Shown here: one piece after another, positions 24,299-33,126 of the stretch | Layout: each line of letters starts with the position of its first letter | Position numbering within the stretch: position 1 is the first letter of the stretch | From: an uncultured Eubacteriales bacterium | Lineage (GTDB): Bacteria; Bacillota; Clostridia; Peptostreptococcales; Anaerovoracaceae | Length of the DNA: 64,000 bases | Direction of reading: 5' to 3' | Assembly: GCA_902795135.1 (NCBI GenBank) | Contig: CADBJW010000008.1 | Coordinates: forward strand, 31,710 to 95,709 | Notes under the pieces: generated by a model | Told to the model about the DNA's origin: nothing | Databases searched by the model: none | What the model saw: only the letters and a program-made list of their open reading frames with translations | Made by a program: the position numbers and the translations under genes

Positions 24299-26026
24299 AT
24301 GAGCGAACCAAGAGTACCGCAGGCCCAGGGCGTTGCGGGGCTTAAGAAACACGATATCAAAGTTACCGGAATCGTGTTCATGCTGTATTGTCTGGTCGCG
24401 GCAGGGGCCTTTGGAATCGAAGAAATGATTCCGGAAGCCGGCCCTGGTATGACGATACTGCTGCTGTGTGTGTTCCCGTTTATCTGGGCATACCCAATCA
24501 GCTCCCTCGTTGCGGAATGTTCATCCGTTATGCCTTCTGAAGGAGGCGTGTACGTTTGGGTCAAGGAAGCCTTTGGCGAGTTCTGGGGATTCCAGACTGG
24601 CTGGTGGGCAACCGTTTCGACCTACATTACCAATGGTGTATATGTTGCCCTCGTATCCGGTTATGTAAGCCAGCTGATTCCGATGTCAACACTTGCGGAC
24701 CAGGCCTTAAAGATTGGAATGATTTTGATCTTTACCATCGTAAACCTGCTCGGTCTGAAGGAAGTTGGAAGCGTCAGTACGGTTCTTTCCCTGCTGATCG
24801 TAGCAGCATTCCTGCTGGTTGCAATCGTAGGATTTGTAAATTGGAATACCAATCCGGTTGAACCGTTCATGCCAGAAGATTATACGTTTATCGATGGTCT
24901 TGGCGGCGGCATCTGCATTTGCATCTGGATGTACTGCGGATATGAATGCATCTCCAATATGGCCGGCGAAGTCAAGAACCCGCAGGTCATTCCTAAGGGA
25001 CTGAAGGTCGCTATGCCGCTGGTAGCGTTGACATACGTACTGCCGACGCTGGGCGGACTGGCTACACTTCCGGAAGGATCCTGGGAAATGTGGTCCACAG
25101 AAGGCGGATTCTCCGGTGACCACGTTGGATACGCCACCGTACTGACTGCAAATCTGGGACAGGCCTGGGGATATGTATTCCTGGTCATTGCGATTATTTC
25201 ACAGTGCGCGATCTTCAATACGTATCTGGCATCTGGTTCCAGAGGATTCTTCGTTCTGGCGGATGATCACCTCTGTCCTCAGTTCCTGGTTAAGGTAAGC
25301 AAAAACAGAGGCGTTCCGTATGTTGGTATTCTTTCACTGGCCATCGTAACGTACATTCTGTCACAGTCTGACTTTACAACTCTGGTTTCCATGGAAGTTG
25401 TATTCATGCTGGCACTGTATATCATTCTGCCGATCTCCGTCATCAAGCTGAGACATAAGCTGCCGGTTGAAGAACGAAGGAAGAGAGATCTCTATATCAT
25501 TCCTGGCGGCAACAAGGCGTTGATCTTCTACTGCGGATTCCCGATCGTCATTGCGATCATCGCCCTTTTGATCAACGGAACCGATTATCTGACCACCGGT
25601 CTGATGGCACTTTGTTCCGGTCCGATCGCCTACATTCTGTTTAAGAAAATCTGCGGCGGATTATCGGTCAACGATCCAGAAGGAAATCCGACCAACGGAT
25701 TTGGAATCGCCAAGGGCGATACGGTTCGTATCGGCGTGTTCTCACTTTGTGCCGGTGTCATGGCATTCTTTGGACAGTTCTGGCTGAGATGGTATGAAAT
25801 CAGCTGGGGCGAATGGGGTCCGGATGACTACGACGTATTCGGTGAAGTGATTCCGCAGGTACAGACGGGACTGGCCATTGGCGGCGCGATTCTCATCGTG
25901 GCCGGTATCATCATCTACTTCGTGGGCAAGAAGATGGATCCACCACTTCCGGAGCACGAACTGGATGTTGAAGCAACGCTGAATAAATATCTGATGGAAG
26001 AAAAAACAGAATCCTTCTTCGATTAA
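24299..26026 (+). CDS. APC family amino-acid/polyamine permease
   Basis: An inner-membrane protein of 575 residues with about twelve membrane segments plus a cytoplasmic tail. The first helix has CLVAAGAFGIEEMIPEAGPG, the unwound substrate-binding motif of the APC superfamily, and SSVMPSEGGVYVWVKEAFG follows in TM2. Tryptophan-rich WGFQTGWWATVSTY is typical of the glutamate:GABA/polyamine-type subfamily. Two late helices lie around residues 480-500 and 525-545. The substrate is not clear; arginine, glutamate or polyamines are candidates. AAGGAGG lies before the ATG. A leader and its own promoter precede it, and a terminator closes it. Confidence 0.87.
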   Translation: MSEPRVPQAQGVAGLKKHDIKVTGIVFMLYCLVAAGAFGIEEMIPEAGPGMTILLLCVFPFIWAYPISSLVAECSSVMPSEGGVYVWVKEAFGEFWGFQTGWWATVSTYITNGVYVALVSGYVSQLIPMSTLADQALKIGMILIFTIVNLLGLKEVGSVSTVLSLLIVAAFLLVAIVGFVNWNTNPVEPFMPEDYTFIDGLGGGICICIWMYCGYECISNMAGEVKNPQVIPKGLKVAMPLVALTYVLPTLGGLATLPEGSWEMWSTEGGFSGDHVGYATVLTANLGQAWGYVFLVIAIISQCAIFNTYLASGSRGFFVLADDHLCPQFLVKVSKNRGVPYVGILSLAIVTYILSQSDFTTLVSMEVVFMLALYIILPISVIKLRHKLPVEERRKRDLYIIPGGNKALIFYCGFPIVIAIIALLINGTDYLTTGLMALCSGPIAYILFKKICGGLSVNDPEGNPTNGFGIAKGDTVRIGVFSLCAGVMAFFGQFWLRWYEISWGEWGPDDYDVFGEVIPQVQTGLAIGGAILIVAGIIIYFVGKKMDPPLPEHELDVEATLNKYLMEEKTESFFD

Positions 26027-26066
26027 GATAAGAATCGAATAAGAAAAGAATTCAATCAATGAAACG

Positions 26067-26120
26067 AAAATCCCAAGCATGTCCGGGCACTAATCCTGCG
26101 ACGTGTTTGGGATTTCTTTT
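26067..26120 (+). terminator. Terminator after the permease gene
   Basis: AAATCCCAAGCATGTC pairs with GACGTGTTTGGGATTTC across a 15-base loop, followed by a short T-run. Confidence 0.75.
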
Positions 26121-26135
26121 GCTTCTGTGATAAGA

Positions 26136-26141
26136 TATAAT
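26136..26141 (+). promoter_or_regulatory. -10 box of the rarA promoter
   Basis: TATAAT 20 bases before the rarA ATG; AGGAGG lies between. No clear -35. Confidence 0.45.
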
Positions 26142-26161
26142 AGAGCACAGGAGGAACATCG

Positions 26162-27448
26162 ATGATACCACTTTCGACAAAGATGAGACCGAGTAAACTC
26201 ACGGATTTTGTGGGGCAGAAACACTTCATGTACGAAGGGTCTCTTTTTTATAATTCCATTATCAATAAGACCTTTGAATCGGCCATATTCTTCGGACCGA
26301 GCGGAACGGGCAAAACGACCCTTGCCAGGATCATCGCCGGGGAACTGGATGGCAGTTTCGTTGAAATCAACGCATCGACGACAGGTACCAAGGAGCTTAA
26401 AGAAATTCTCAAGAATGCCGCGGACCGGTTTCAGGGGCTTTTGCAGGAAACCACCGTGCTCTACGTAGATGAGGTGCATCGGTGGAACAAGTTGCAGCAG
26501 GATTCGCTTCTCAAGGCCATCGAAGAGGGCGTGATCAAGTTTATCGGGAGCACGACAGAGAATCCGTATTTTTCCATCAACAACGCGATTCTTAGTCGAG
26601 TCCGGAACATTTACGAGTTCAAGCGGCTCGATTACCGGGATATTCTGACGATCCTCAAGCGCACGATCAAGGATCCAGACAAAGGCTTCGGCGGCCTGAA
26701 TGTGGTCTACGAGGAGGACGCTCTTATCGTGCTGGCCAAAATGGCAGGCGGCGATTGCCGGGTGGCTTTGGACGCACTCGGCTTCATTGTTGATAATCTC
26801 CGTGAAGGCCAGCCCATTGACAAAGCCATCGTCTCAGAGGCCATGCAGAAACAGACGACCTTTTATGATAAGGAAGAAGATAAATACAATTTGCTGTCGG
26901 CCTTGCAGAAATCCGTGCGTGGATCCGATCCGGATGCGGCCATTCACTATTTAGCCCGTCTCATCGACGGAGGCGCAGACGAGATGATGATTGGCAGGAG
27001 ATTGATGGTCATGGCCAGCGAAGATATCGGGATGGCCTATCCAAATGCAATCAGCATTGTGACGTCCTGCGTGCAGGCGGCGCAAATGATCGGGTTCCCG
27101 GAGGCGCAGATTCCGCTGGCGCACGCGGTGATACTCATGGCATCCTGTCCGAAGTCCAACGCGGCCAACGAGGCTCTGAATGCGGCCCTGTCGGATATCC
27201 ATTCCCGAAAGATCGACGATGTGCCGGCCCATCTCATGGACTCCCATTACGGAGGCGCCTCGAAACTGGGTCGGGGACAGGGATATAAATACCCACACGC
27301 CTATGGCGGATACGTGACCCAGCAGTATCTGCCGGATGACTTATACCGGGAAGGCGTTCGTTACTATGAGCCGACTTCCAACGGCAGCGAGGCAGCCTTC
27401 AAAAAACATCTGGAATCTCTGCGGGAAATCGACAAGAAGTCAAAATAG
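26162..27448 (+). CDS. rarA: Replication-associated recombination protein A (RarA/MgsA)
   Basis: An AAA+ clamp-loader-like ATPase of 428 residues that acts at stalled replication forks. Seen: MRPSKLTDFVGQKH, Walker A FGPSGTGKTTLARIIA, Walker B LYVDEVHRWNKLQQD, and sensor/arginine-finger ENPYFSINNAILSR. AMQKQTTFYDKEEDKYNLLSALQKSVRGSD and YKYPHAYGGYV are diagnostic of RarA C-terminal halves. Full length. AGGAGG precedes the ATG. It is 24 bases upstream of the ispH-rpsA fusion and probably shares its first promoter. Confidence 0.95.
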   Translation: MIPLSTKMRPSKLTDFVGQKHFMYEGSLFYNSIINKTFESAIFFGPSGTGKTTLARIIAGELDGSFVEINASTTGTKELKEILKNAADRFQGLLQETTVLYVDEVHRWNKLQQDSLLKAIEEGVIKFIGSTTENPYFSINNAILSRVRNIYEFKRLDYRDILTILKRTIKDPDKGFGGLNVVYEEDALIVLAKMAGGDCRVALDALGFIVDNLREGQPIDKAIVSEAMQKQTTFYDKEEDKYNLLSALQKSVRGSDPDAAIHYLARLIDGGADEMMIGRRLMVMASEDIGMAYPNAISIVTSCVQAAQMIGFPEAQIPLAHAVILMASCPKSNAANEALNAALSDIHSRKIDDVPAHLMDSHYGGASKLGRGQGYKYPHAYGGYVTQQYLPDDLYREGVRYYEPTSNGSEAAFKKHLESLREIDKKSK

Positions 27449-27472
27449 GATAGATAGTAAATAGAATCGACC

Positions 27473-29590
27473 ATGGAACACTTTAATACAGGAAACAATC
27501 GAATCAAAGTTGCGGAAAGCGCCGGCTTTTGCTTTGGCGTTAAACGTGCCGTTGGTATGGCCGAAGAGGTTGCCGCAAAAGCACCAGAAGGCAGGACCGT
27601 CTATACCATGGGACCGCTGATCCACAATCAAACGGCCATTGAAGAATTGGAACAAAAAAACATCTACCAAATCGATCATCTGCAGCAGGCGGAGCCGGGG
27701 AGCACGGTCATCATCCGTTCCCATGGCGCGGGCCGCGCCTTTTATGAGCAGGCAAAAGCTTATGGCGTGGAACTGGTCGATGCCACCTGTCCCTTCGTGG
27801 AAAAGATCCACAAGCTGGTTGCGGAAACGGACCGGCAGGTCCTGATCGTTGGAAACCGCGACCACCCGGAAGTGCAGGGCATCGCTGGCTGGTGCAAAGG
27901 GGAGGCGCTGATCGCCGATAGCAAAGAAGCAGTCCAAAAGCTTTTGCAGGAACGGGACGCGTCCGGTCATGAGCAGGAGAGGCGGGCCTTGTTTGTGGTG
28001 GCGCAGACCACGATTCGGCAGGCCATGCTGGAGGAAGTGCTCACGGCGATTGACGGTTATGGGAAGACCCATGCTCCCTATGAAGTGGAGTTGCACAACA
28101 CGATCTGCAGTGCGACTTCAAAACGACAGGAAGAATGCAGAGCACTGGCGGAAAAGTGCGATGCCATGGTCGTCATAGGGGACCAACATAGTTCGAACAG
28201 CAGAAAGCTTTTTGAAATTGCAAAAAAATATTGTAACAGGTGCTTTTTTGTTGAAAAAACAACTGATTTACCATTGCAAGAGATTCTGAATTGTAATAAA
28301 ATAGGAGTAGCGACTGGTGCGTCAACGCCAGACAGCACAATTAAGGAGGTTATTGCCAACATGAGTGATGCTACACTTGAAAACAAAGAATTAACGATGG
28401 ATGATCTGATGGAGGATATCGACAAGTCTCTCAGATTACCAAGAAGTGGCGAAATTGTTACCGGTAAAGTTCACCAGGTAAACGAAAACGAAGTTATTGT
28501 AAATTTGGGTTGTAAGAAAGATGGTATTCTGCCAATCGGCGAAGTAAGTCTTGAGGAAGGCCAGACACTGGCTGACGTTTTCAAGGCTGATGACGAAGTT
28601 CAGGCTAAAGTCATCAAGACCGATGATGATGGCGGACTTTTGCTTTCCAAGAAAAAGTTAGAAATCAGTGCCAACTGGAATGATATCGTAAAGGCATATG
28701 AAGATAAAACGAATCTGGAAGTTAAGGTTACGAGAACAGTAAATGGCGGAGTTATTGCTGAATACAAAGAAGTATCAGGATTCATTCCTCTCTCACAGCT
28801 TTCAGACCACTACGTTGAAAATGCAGAAGAATTCGTTGGACAGACAATGGAAGTTAAGGTTTCCAGAGTTGACCAGAGAAGAAACAGAGCTGTATTCTCA
28901 CACAAGATGTTCCTTGCAGAAGAAAAAGAAAAGCTGATCGCTGAAATTTGGGAAAAGCTCAACGAAGGCGATGTCGTAGAAGGAACGGTTATGAGATTTA
29001 CGGATTATGGTGCATTTGTTGATATCGGCGGTATCGACGGATTGCTTCATATTTCAGAGATTTCATGGGGCAAGCTGAAGCACCCACAGGAAGTTCTGAG
29101 CATTGGACAGAAGATCAACGTTAAGGTTCTCTCCATGAACGCCGAAAAGGGCAAGATTTCACTGGGTCTGAAGCAGAACACACCGGAACCTTGGACTGTC
29201 ATCGACGAAAAGTACGAAGTTGGACAGGTTATCGAAGGAAAGGTTGTTCAGATCAAGGAATACGGCGCTTTCGTAGAACTGGAACCTGGTCTTGATGGAC
29301 TGGTACATATTTCAGAAGTGGCACACAAGAGAGTTGGAAATATCAATGACGAGCTCGAAGTTGGCCAGATTGTAAACGCTAAGATTCTGGAGATTGACAA
29401 AGACAGAAGAAGAATCAGCTTGAGCATCCGGGAAACACTCGATGCTCCTGGCGCTGAGGAAGCTCCAGCAGAAGAAGCACCGGCTGCAGAAGAACCTGCA
29501 GAGGAGGCTCCTGTTGCAGAAGCACCTGTAGAAGAAGCTCCAGCGGAAGAAGCTCCAGCAGAAGAAGCAGCGGAAGAACAGGCTGAATAA
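27473..29590 (+). CDS. ispH-rpsA: Bifunctional HMBPP reductase (IspH) / 30S ribosomal protein S1 fusion
   Basis: A protein of 705 residues. Residues 1 to about 295 are IspH, which makes IPP and DMAPP from HMBPP. The three cluster cysteines are in AGFCFGVKRAV, DATCPFVEKIHKL and NTICSATSKRQEE, and the domain ends with GVATGASTPDSTIKEVI. Residue 297 on is ribosomal protein S1 with four S1 RNA-binding repeats (e.g. GEIVTGKVHQVNENEVIV, VVEGTVMRFTDYGAFVDIGG, VIEGKVVQIKEYGAFVELEPG) and a tail of Ala-Glu-Pro repeats. Such IspH-S1 fusions are known in Clostridia. Codon use changes at the junction: Arg is CGN in the IspH part and AGA in the S1 part. An internal promoter and an internal start at Met297 (28361) could give free S1; see those entries. 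Confidence 0.95.
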   Translation: MEHFNTGNNRIKVAESAGFCFGVKRAVGMAEEVAAKAPEGRTVYTMGPLIHNQTAIEELEQKNIYQIDHLQQAEPGSTVIIRSHGAGRAFYEQAKAYGVELVDATCPFVEKIHKLVAETDRQVLIVGNRDHPEVQGIAGWCKGEALIADSKEAVQKLLQERDASGHEQERRALFVVAQTTIRQAMLEEVLTAIDGYGKTHAPYEVELHNTICSATSKRQEECRALAEKCDAMVVIGDQHSSNSRKLFEIAKKYCNRCFFVEKTTDLPLQEILNCNKIGVATGASTPDSTIKEVIANMSDATLENKELTMDDLMEDIDKSLRLPRSGEIVTGKVHQVNENEVIVNLGCKKDGILPIGEVSLEEGQTLADVFKADDEVQAKVIKTDDDGGLLLSKKKLEISANWNDIVKAYEDKTNLEVKVTRTVNGGVIAEYKEVSGFIPLSQLSDHYVENAEEFVGQTMEVKVSRVDQRRNRAVFSHKMFLAEEKEKLIAEIWEKLNEGDVVEGTVMRFTDYGAFVDIGGIDGLLHISEISWGKLKHPQEVLSIGQKINVKVLSMNAEKGKISLGLKQNTPEPWTVIDEKYEVGQVIEGKVVQIKEYGAFVELEPGLDGLVHISEVAHKRVGNINDELEVGQIVNAKILEIDKDRRRISLSIRETLDAPGAEEAPAEEAPAAEEPAEEAPVAEAPVEEAPAEEAPAEEAAEEQAE
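28274..28302 (+). promoter_or_regulatory. Candidate internal promoter for S1
   Basis: Inside the ispH coding region, TTGCAA (28274-28279), a 17-base spacer and TAAAAT (28297-28302), 58 bases before the internal ATG at 28361. The same TTGCAA-17 arrangement precedes rpsU. Confidence 0.5.
28343..28363 (+). promoter_or_regulatory. rpsA: Internal Shine-Dalgarno and ATG for free ribosomal protein S1
   Basis: AAGGAGGT at 28343-28350 and an in-frame ATG at 28361-28363 lie exactly between the IspH and S1 domains. Initiation here would give a 409-residue S1, the normal length for a Gram-positive S1. Confidence 0.6.
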
Positions 29591-29602
29591 GAGATAAAAA
29601 AA

Positions 29603-29649
29603 TAAGCTGTTGTGTTGACTGAGGAACTCAGTTGATACAGCAGCTTTTT
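29603..29649 (+). terminator. Terminator after ispH-rpsA
   Basis: AAGCTG...CAGCTT outer stem with ACTGAG-GAA-CTCAGT inner stem, followed by five Ts. It also faces the end of recN. Confidence 0.85.
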
Positions 29650-29695
29650 GTAGTTTAAAGAATCGGTTCTGTTTACGCTTCGATTTCTTACGCTT

Positions 29696-31339
29696 TTATT
29701 TCGTGGAAGCTTCAATCAATTCCCGGGCAGATGCCAGGGTGGTCTCGGTAATATTGTCACCGCCAAGAAGACGGGCGATTTCCTGAATTTTTTCTTCGCT
29801 TCCGAGAGGATCTACGGAGGTGTAGGTCATCTTTCCATCGGATTCCTTATGAATCCGGTAGTGATGGGCTCCATAAGCGGCAATCTGCGGCAGGTGGGTG
29901 ATGCAGATAATCTGGTGCTTCTGCGCGATTTCCCGGAGTTTGCGGCCTACCACACTGGCAGCAATACCGCTGATCCCGCTATCAATTTCATCAAAAATCA
30001 TCGTCGGAATCGCATCGTAATCGCCGATGATTTTTTTGAATGCGAGCATGATTCTCGACATTTCCCCGCCGGACGCGATTTTACTCAAAGGCTTCAGCGG
30101 TTCTCCCACATTCGTCTTAATCAAAAATTCCACAACATCCGTGCCTTCCGGGGTGAAGGTCGGTTTCTCCTGACCAGCCTCACGAAGGGACTGAAAGTCG
30201 ATAGCAAATTCAGCATCACTGAAATTCAACTGCAAAAGCTGTTCTGCGATGAGGGTCTGCAGTTCGGCGGCAGACGCCTTACGAATATCGCTAAGCTTAT
30301 TGCATGCTCCGGTGAGGGCAATCTCCATTTTTTTGATTTCAGATTGCAGCCGGGCGATTTCTTCATCGGCGTTGTCGATATTCTGAAGGGCAGATTCCAG
30401 CTCCTCGGCATAGGAGAGCAAGCCATCGATATCACGATTGTGCTTTCTCTTAAGATGATTGATCAATTCGATTCGTTCGATGGCCTGATCCAGTTCCTCC
30501 GGAGAGAAAACCGTCCGGTCTCGTAAGTCACGGATTTCGGAGCAGGCATCCTGAAATTCATAATAAAGGTCATTGATCCGTCCGCTGAGCTCATTTAATT
30601 CCGACGTGTAGGATCCAGTTTCCGCGAGCATATCGCTGACCTGCTTCATGGCAGACAGGAGACTGTATTCGCTTTCCGAGGAAATCTGATAGGCTCCGGC
30701 AAGATTTTCGTAAATCTTCTCACTGTTCTGGAGCAGGGCAATCTGTTCCTCGAGGGCGTCATCTTCGCCGGAGGTAAGGCTGGCATCCCGAATCTCCTGA
30801 AGCTCAAAGGCCATAAAATCGCGCTGTCGCTGATGTTCTGAAATCTGGGAGCGAAGATCGGAGAGCTGTTTTCTAAGAGAGGTGTATTCATCATATAACA
30901 TCCGGACGGAAGCCTTTGCAGGATCGATGGATTCCTTGTGATAAAGGTCGATTAGTTTGATATGGTTTTCGGGATCCAGCAAAGACTGATGATCGTACTG
31001 CCCATGGATGTCGGCGATTTGTTTGCACAGACTGCTAAGGGCGCTTAGGGTGACGATGTTGTCGTTGATGCGGCAGGTATTTCTGCCGGTTGCGGATATT
31101 TCACGGGTAATGATGTATTCCTGACCATCGTAATCAGCAACCATCTGGACGGTTGCTTTATCTTCCCCTGAGCGCACAAAAGCAGTGTCTGCCCGGCTTC
31201 CCAAAGCCAGGCTCACTGCTTCGATTACTATGGATTTACCGGCACCTGTTTCACCGGTAATGATATTAAGGCCATCATGAAACTCGATTTCGACGTTTTC
31301 GATGATGGCAAAATTACGTATACTGATGTGTCTGATCAT
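29696..31339 (-). CDS. recN: DNA repair protein RecN
   Basis: An SMC-like ATPase of 547 residues acting early in double-strand-break repair. Seen: MIRHISIRNFAIIENVEIEF, Walker A GETGAGKSIVIEAVSLALG, a long coiled-coil region (about 150-370, rich in Leu and charged residues), the ABC signature KIASGGEMSRIMLAFK, Walker B TMIFDEIDSGISG, and ICITHLPQIAAYGAHHY. Full length. It starts 5 bases after argR, a pairing conserved across Gram-positive bacteria, so both come from the argR promoter. Confidence 0.95.
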   Translation of the reverse strand: MIRHISIRNFAIIENVEIEFHDGLNIITGETGAGKSIVIEAVSLALGSRADTAFVRSGEDKATVQMVADYDGQEYIITREISATGRNTCRINDNIVTLSALSSLCKQIADIHGQYDHQSLLDPENHIKLIDLYHKESIDPAKASVRMLYDEYTSLRKQLSDLRSQISEHQRQRDFMAFELQEIRDASLTSGEDDALEEQIALLQNSEKIYENLAGAYQISSESEYSLLSAMKQVSDMLAETGSYTSELNELSGRINDLYYEFQDACSEIRDLRDRTVFSPEELDQAIERIELINHLKRKHNRDIDGLLSYAEELESALQNIDNADEEIARLQSEIKKMEIALTGACNKLSDIRKASAAELQTLIAEQLLQLNFSDAEFAIDFQSLREAGQEKPTFTPEGTDVVEFLIKTNVGEPLKPLSKIASGGEMSRIMLAFKKIIGDYDAIPTMIFDEIDSGISGIAASVVGRKLREIAQKHQIICITHLPQIAAYGAHHYRIHKESDGKMTYTSVDPLGSEEKIQEIARLLGGDNITETTLASARELIEASTK

Positions 31340-31344
31340 TATGA

Positions 31345-31797
31345 TTATTTTTCGAGCATTCCCTGCAGCGCTTCGACGACTTCATCCACATTGGCAGGGT
31401 CATCGACAACGAGAAGAATCGTATTATCCCCCGCCACAGACCCGATAACGTGGACCAGATTCAAGGAGTCTAACGCTTCGCCGGCTGCATTGGCACATCC
31501 CGGCAGAGCCTTCAGCAGGACGATGTTCCCGGACTGCGCAATGGAAATGACAGATTTCCTGTAAATGTCGCGGAATCGTTCGGATACCGGTCCGTCACCG
31601 GATGCCATCGTGGAATACTTATAGCCTCCGGAAGAGGATAGTGTCTTAATTAACTGTAACTCCTTGATATCCCTTGATACCGTGGCCTGGGTGACATCGT
31701 ATCCGAAGTCACGTAACAAAGATACTAATTTATCCTGTGTTTCGATTTCATAATTGTTTATGAGTTCCAGAATTTTGTTTTGTCTTGAAATTCTCAT
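31345..31797 (-). CDS. argR: Arginine repressor ArgR/AhrC
   Basis: A protein of 150 residues. The N-terminal winged helix (ISRQNKILELINNYEIETQ, then TQATVSRDIKELQLIKT) binds ARG boxes, and the C-terminal domain (ALPGCANAAGEALDS, GSVAGDNTILLVVDD) forms a hexamer and binds arginine. It represses biosynthesis or activates catabolism. The ATG at 31797 has GGGGGAG before it; an in-frame ATG at 31842 lies inside the operator region. A palindrome overlapping its promoter suggests autoregulation. The arcBAC operon at the far end of the window is an obvious candidate target. Confidence 0.93.
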   Translation of the reverse strand: MRISRQNKILELINNYEIETQDKLVSLLRDFGYDVTQATVSRDIKELQLIKTLSSSGGYKYSTMASGDGPVSERFRDIYRKSVISIAQSGNIVLLKALPGCANAAGEALDSLNLVHVIGSVAGDNTILLVVDDPANVDEVVEALQGMLEK

Positions 31798-31829
31798 TCT
31801 TATCTCCCCCTCATTGCACACAAGGCATG

Positions 31830-31867
31830 AATTTAGTATCAAAAATGATATTTTCTAAATTATACCA
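31830..31867 (-). promoter_or_regulatory. argR promoter with overlapping operator-like palindrome
   Basis: Minus-strand TGGTATAAT (extended -10, TATAAT at 31864-31859) overlaps an AT-rich nested inverted repeat: outer arms AATTTAG (31830-31836) and CTAAATT (31855-31861), inner arms TATCA and TGATA. It is the right place and composition for an ARG box. Confidence 0.5.
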
Positions 31868-31930
31868 CATAACCACGCAATTATCCTATTAGTTTATTGT
31901 AAATGTAACTTAAGTGATTATAACCAGTTG

Positions 31931-31959
31931 TTTACAAACATACGTTCTCATGGTATACT
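31931..31959 (+). promoter_or_regulatory. Promoter of the ruvCAB-queA-tgt operon
   Basis: TTTACA (31931-31936), a 17-base spacer ending in TGG (extended -10) and TATACT (31954-31959), 27 bases before the ruvC ATG. Confidence 0.65.
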
Positions 31960-31986
31960 TGATGGGTACAATAGGTAGGTGCATTT

Positions 31987-32484
31987 ATGAAAATACTCGG
32001 AATTGACCCGGGCTACGCTATATTAGGCTATGGGGTCGTAGAGAAAATAGGAAATAAATTCAGAGCCTGTGACTATGGGGCAATCACAACGGATAAAGAT
32101 ATGCCAATGCCTCAGAGACTGGAGTGTTTGTACGATGGACTTCGGGAAATCATCGAGGAACAGAGACCGGATACGGCCAGCATTGAACAGCTCTATTTTA
32201 ATAATAACGCCAAAACGGCGATCAATGTAGGACAGGCGAGAGGCGTTGCGATTCTGGCCTGCATCAAGGGCGGCATTGAAATTGCGGAATATACGCCTTT
32301 GCAGATTAAACAGGCACTAGTGGGATATGGACGGGCAGATAAGAAACAGGTCCAGTTCATGGTTAAAACCATGCTGAATCTGAAGACCGTCCCGAAACCG
32401 GACGATACTGCAGACGCTCTGGCCGCCGCCATATGTCACGGACATGCAGCAGAAAGCGCCCGGCTATTCAGTAAGTTAAAGTAA
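31987..32484 (+). CDS. ruvC: Holliday junction endonuclease RuvC
   Basis: A protein of 165 residues, full length. It cuts Holliday junctions as a dimer. Seen: [19 protein letters not shown] with the first catalytic Asp (D7), [22 protein letters not shown] with the catalytic Glu, the [17 protein letters not shown] region, and [14 protein letters not shown] with the last acidic residues. First gene of ruvC-ruvA-ruvB-queA-tgt-rlmD, the common Gram-positive order. GGTAGGTG serves as ribosome site. Confidence 0.96.
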   Translation: MKILGIDPGYAILGYGVVEKIGNKFRACDYGAITTDKDMPMPQRLECLYDGLREIIEEQRPDTASIEQLYFNNNAKTAINVGQARGVAILACIKGGIEIAEYTPLQIKQALVGYGRADKKQVQFMVKTMLNLKTVPKPDDTADALAAAICHGHAAESARLFSKLK

Positions 32485-32514
32485 TGGTTTGCATAGACAG
32501 AGGATTTGGAGTCG

Positions 32515-33114
32515 ATGATAGGTTTTTTGAGAGGAGCACTCGCCGAAAAGGGCGATGGATATATTGTAATCGATGTGAATGGCGTTGGGTACCTTGTGAA
32601 CGTTCCCGCCAATTCCAAAGCGTATCTGAGTCCTGAGGGGCAGGAGGTTATGGTCTATACGTCCATGATCGTACGGGAAGACGATATGAGTCTTTTCGGG
32701 TTTTCTACCAAATCAGAGCTGGATGCCTTTAAGAAATTGATTGGCGTCAGTGGAGTAGGACCAAAGGCAGCGATTTCGATTCTGTCGGCCTTCACGATGG
32801 AACAGCTGCGGGAAGCAATCGTTTTTGAAGATTCCAAATCTCTAACAAAGGCCAATGGAATCGGCAAGAAGACCGCCGAGAGAATCGTTTTAGAGCTTAA
32901 GGACAAGTTTACAGCGGCTGGAACAGCGGACAGTCCTTCCGAAGAAGGAGCAGCGCAGGCCGGTGCTTTTGCAGGCGGCAGGGCAGAAGCCATCAGTGCG
33001 CTAATGGCCCTTGGGTATTCCAGACCGGAAGCGACCAGCGCTCTGGCAGGTGTCAAAGACAAGGATCTGTCAACGGAAGAATACATCAAACTGGCGCTTA
33101 AAAATCTGTTTTAG
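32515..33114 (+). CDS. ruvA: Holliday junction branch migration protein RuvA
   Basis: A protein of 199 residues. The N-terminal OB fold is MIGFLRGALAEKGDGYIVID; two helix-hairpin-helix motifs follow (LIGVSGVGPKAAISILSAF and KANGIGKKTAERIVLELKD), then a flexible linker and the RuvB-contacting C-terminal domain (EAISALMALGYSRPEATSAL). The ATG at 32515 is used because it gives the standard N-terminus; a TTG at 32506 is in frame but too close to the AGAGG site. Confidence 0.95.
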   Translation: MIGFLRGALAEKGDGYIVIDVNGVGYLVNVPANSKAYLSPEGQEVMVYTSMIVREDDMSLFGFSTKSELDAFKKLIGVSGVGPKAAISILSAFTMEQLREAIVFEDSKSLTKANGIGKKTAERIVLELKDKFTAAGTADSPSEEGAAQAGAFAGGRAEAISALMALGYSRPEATSALAGVKDKDLSTEEYIKLALKNLF

Positions 33115-33126
33115 TGGGGAAGCAAT

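Noticed and set aside
27473-28360. Frameshift or assembly error joining ispH and rpsA
   Set aside because: The frame is continuous, both domains are complete, and such IspH-S1 fusions are known in Clostridia.
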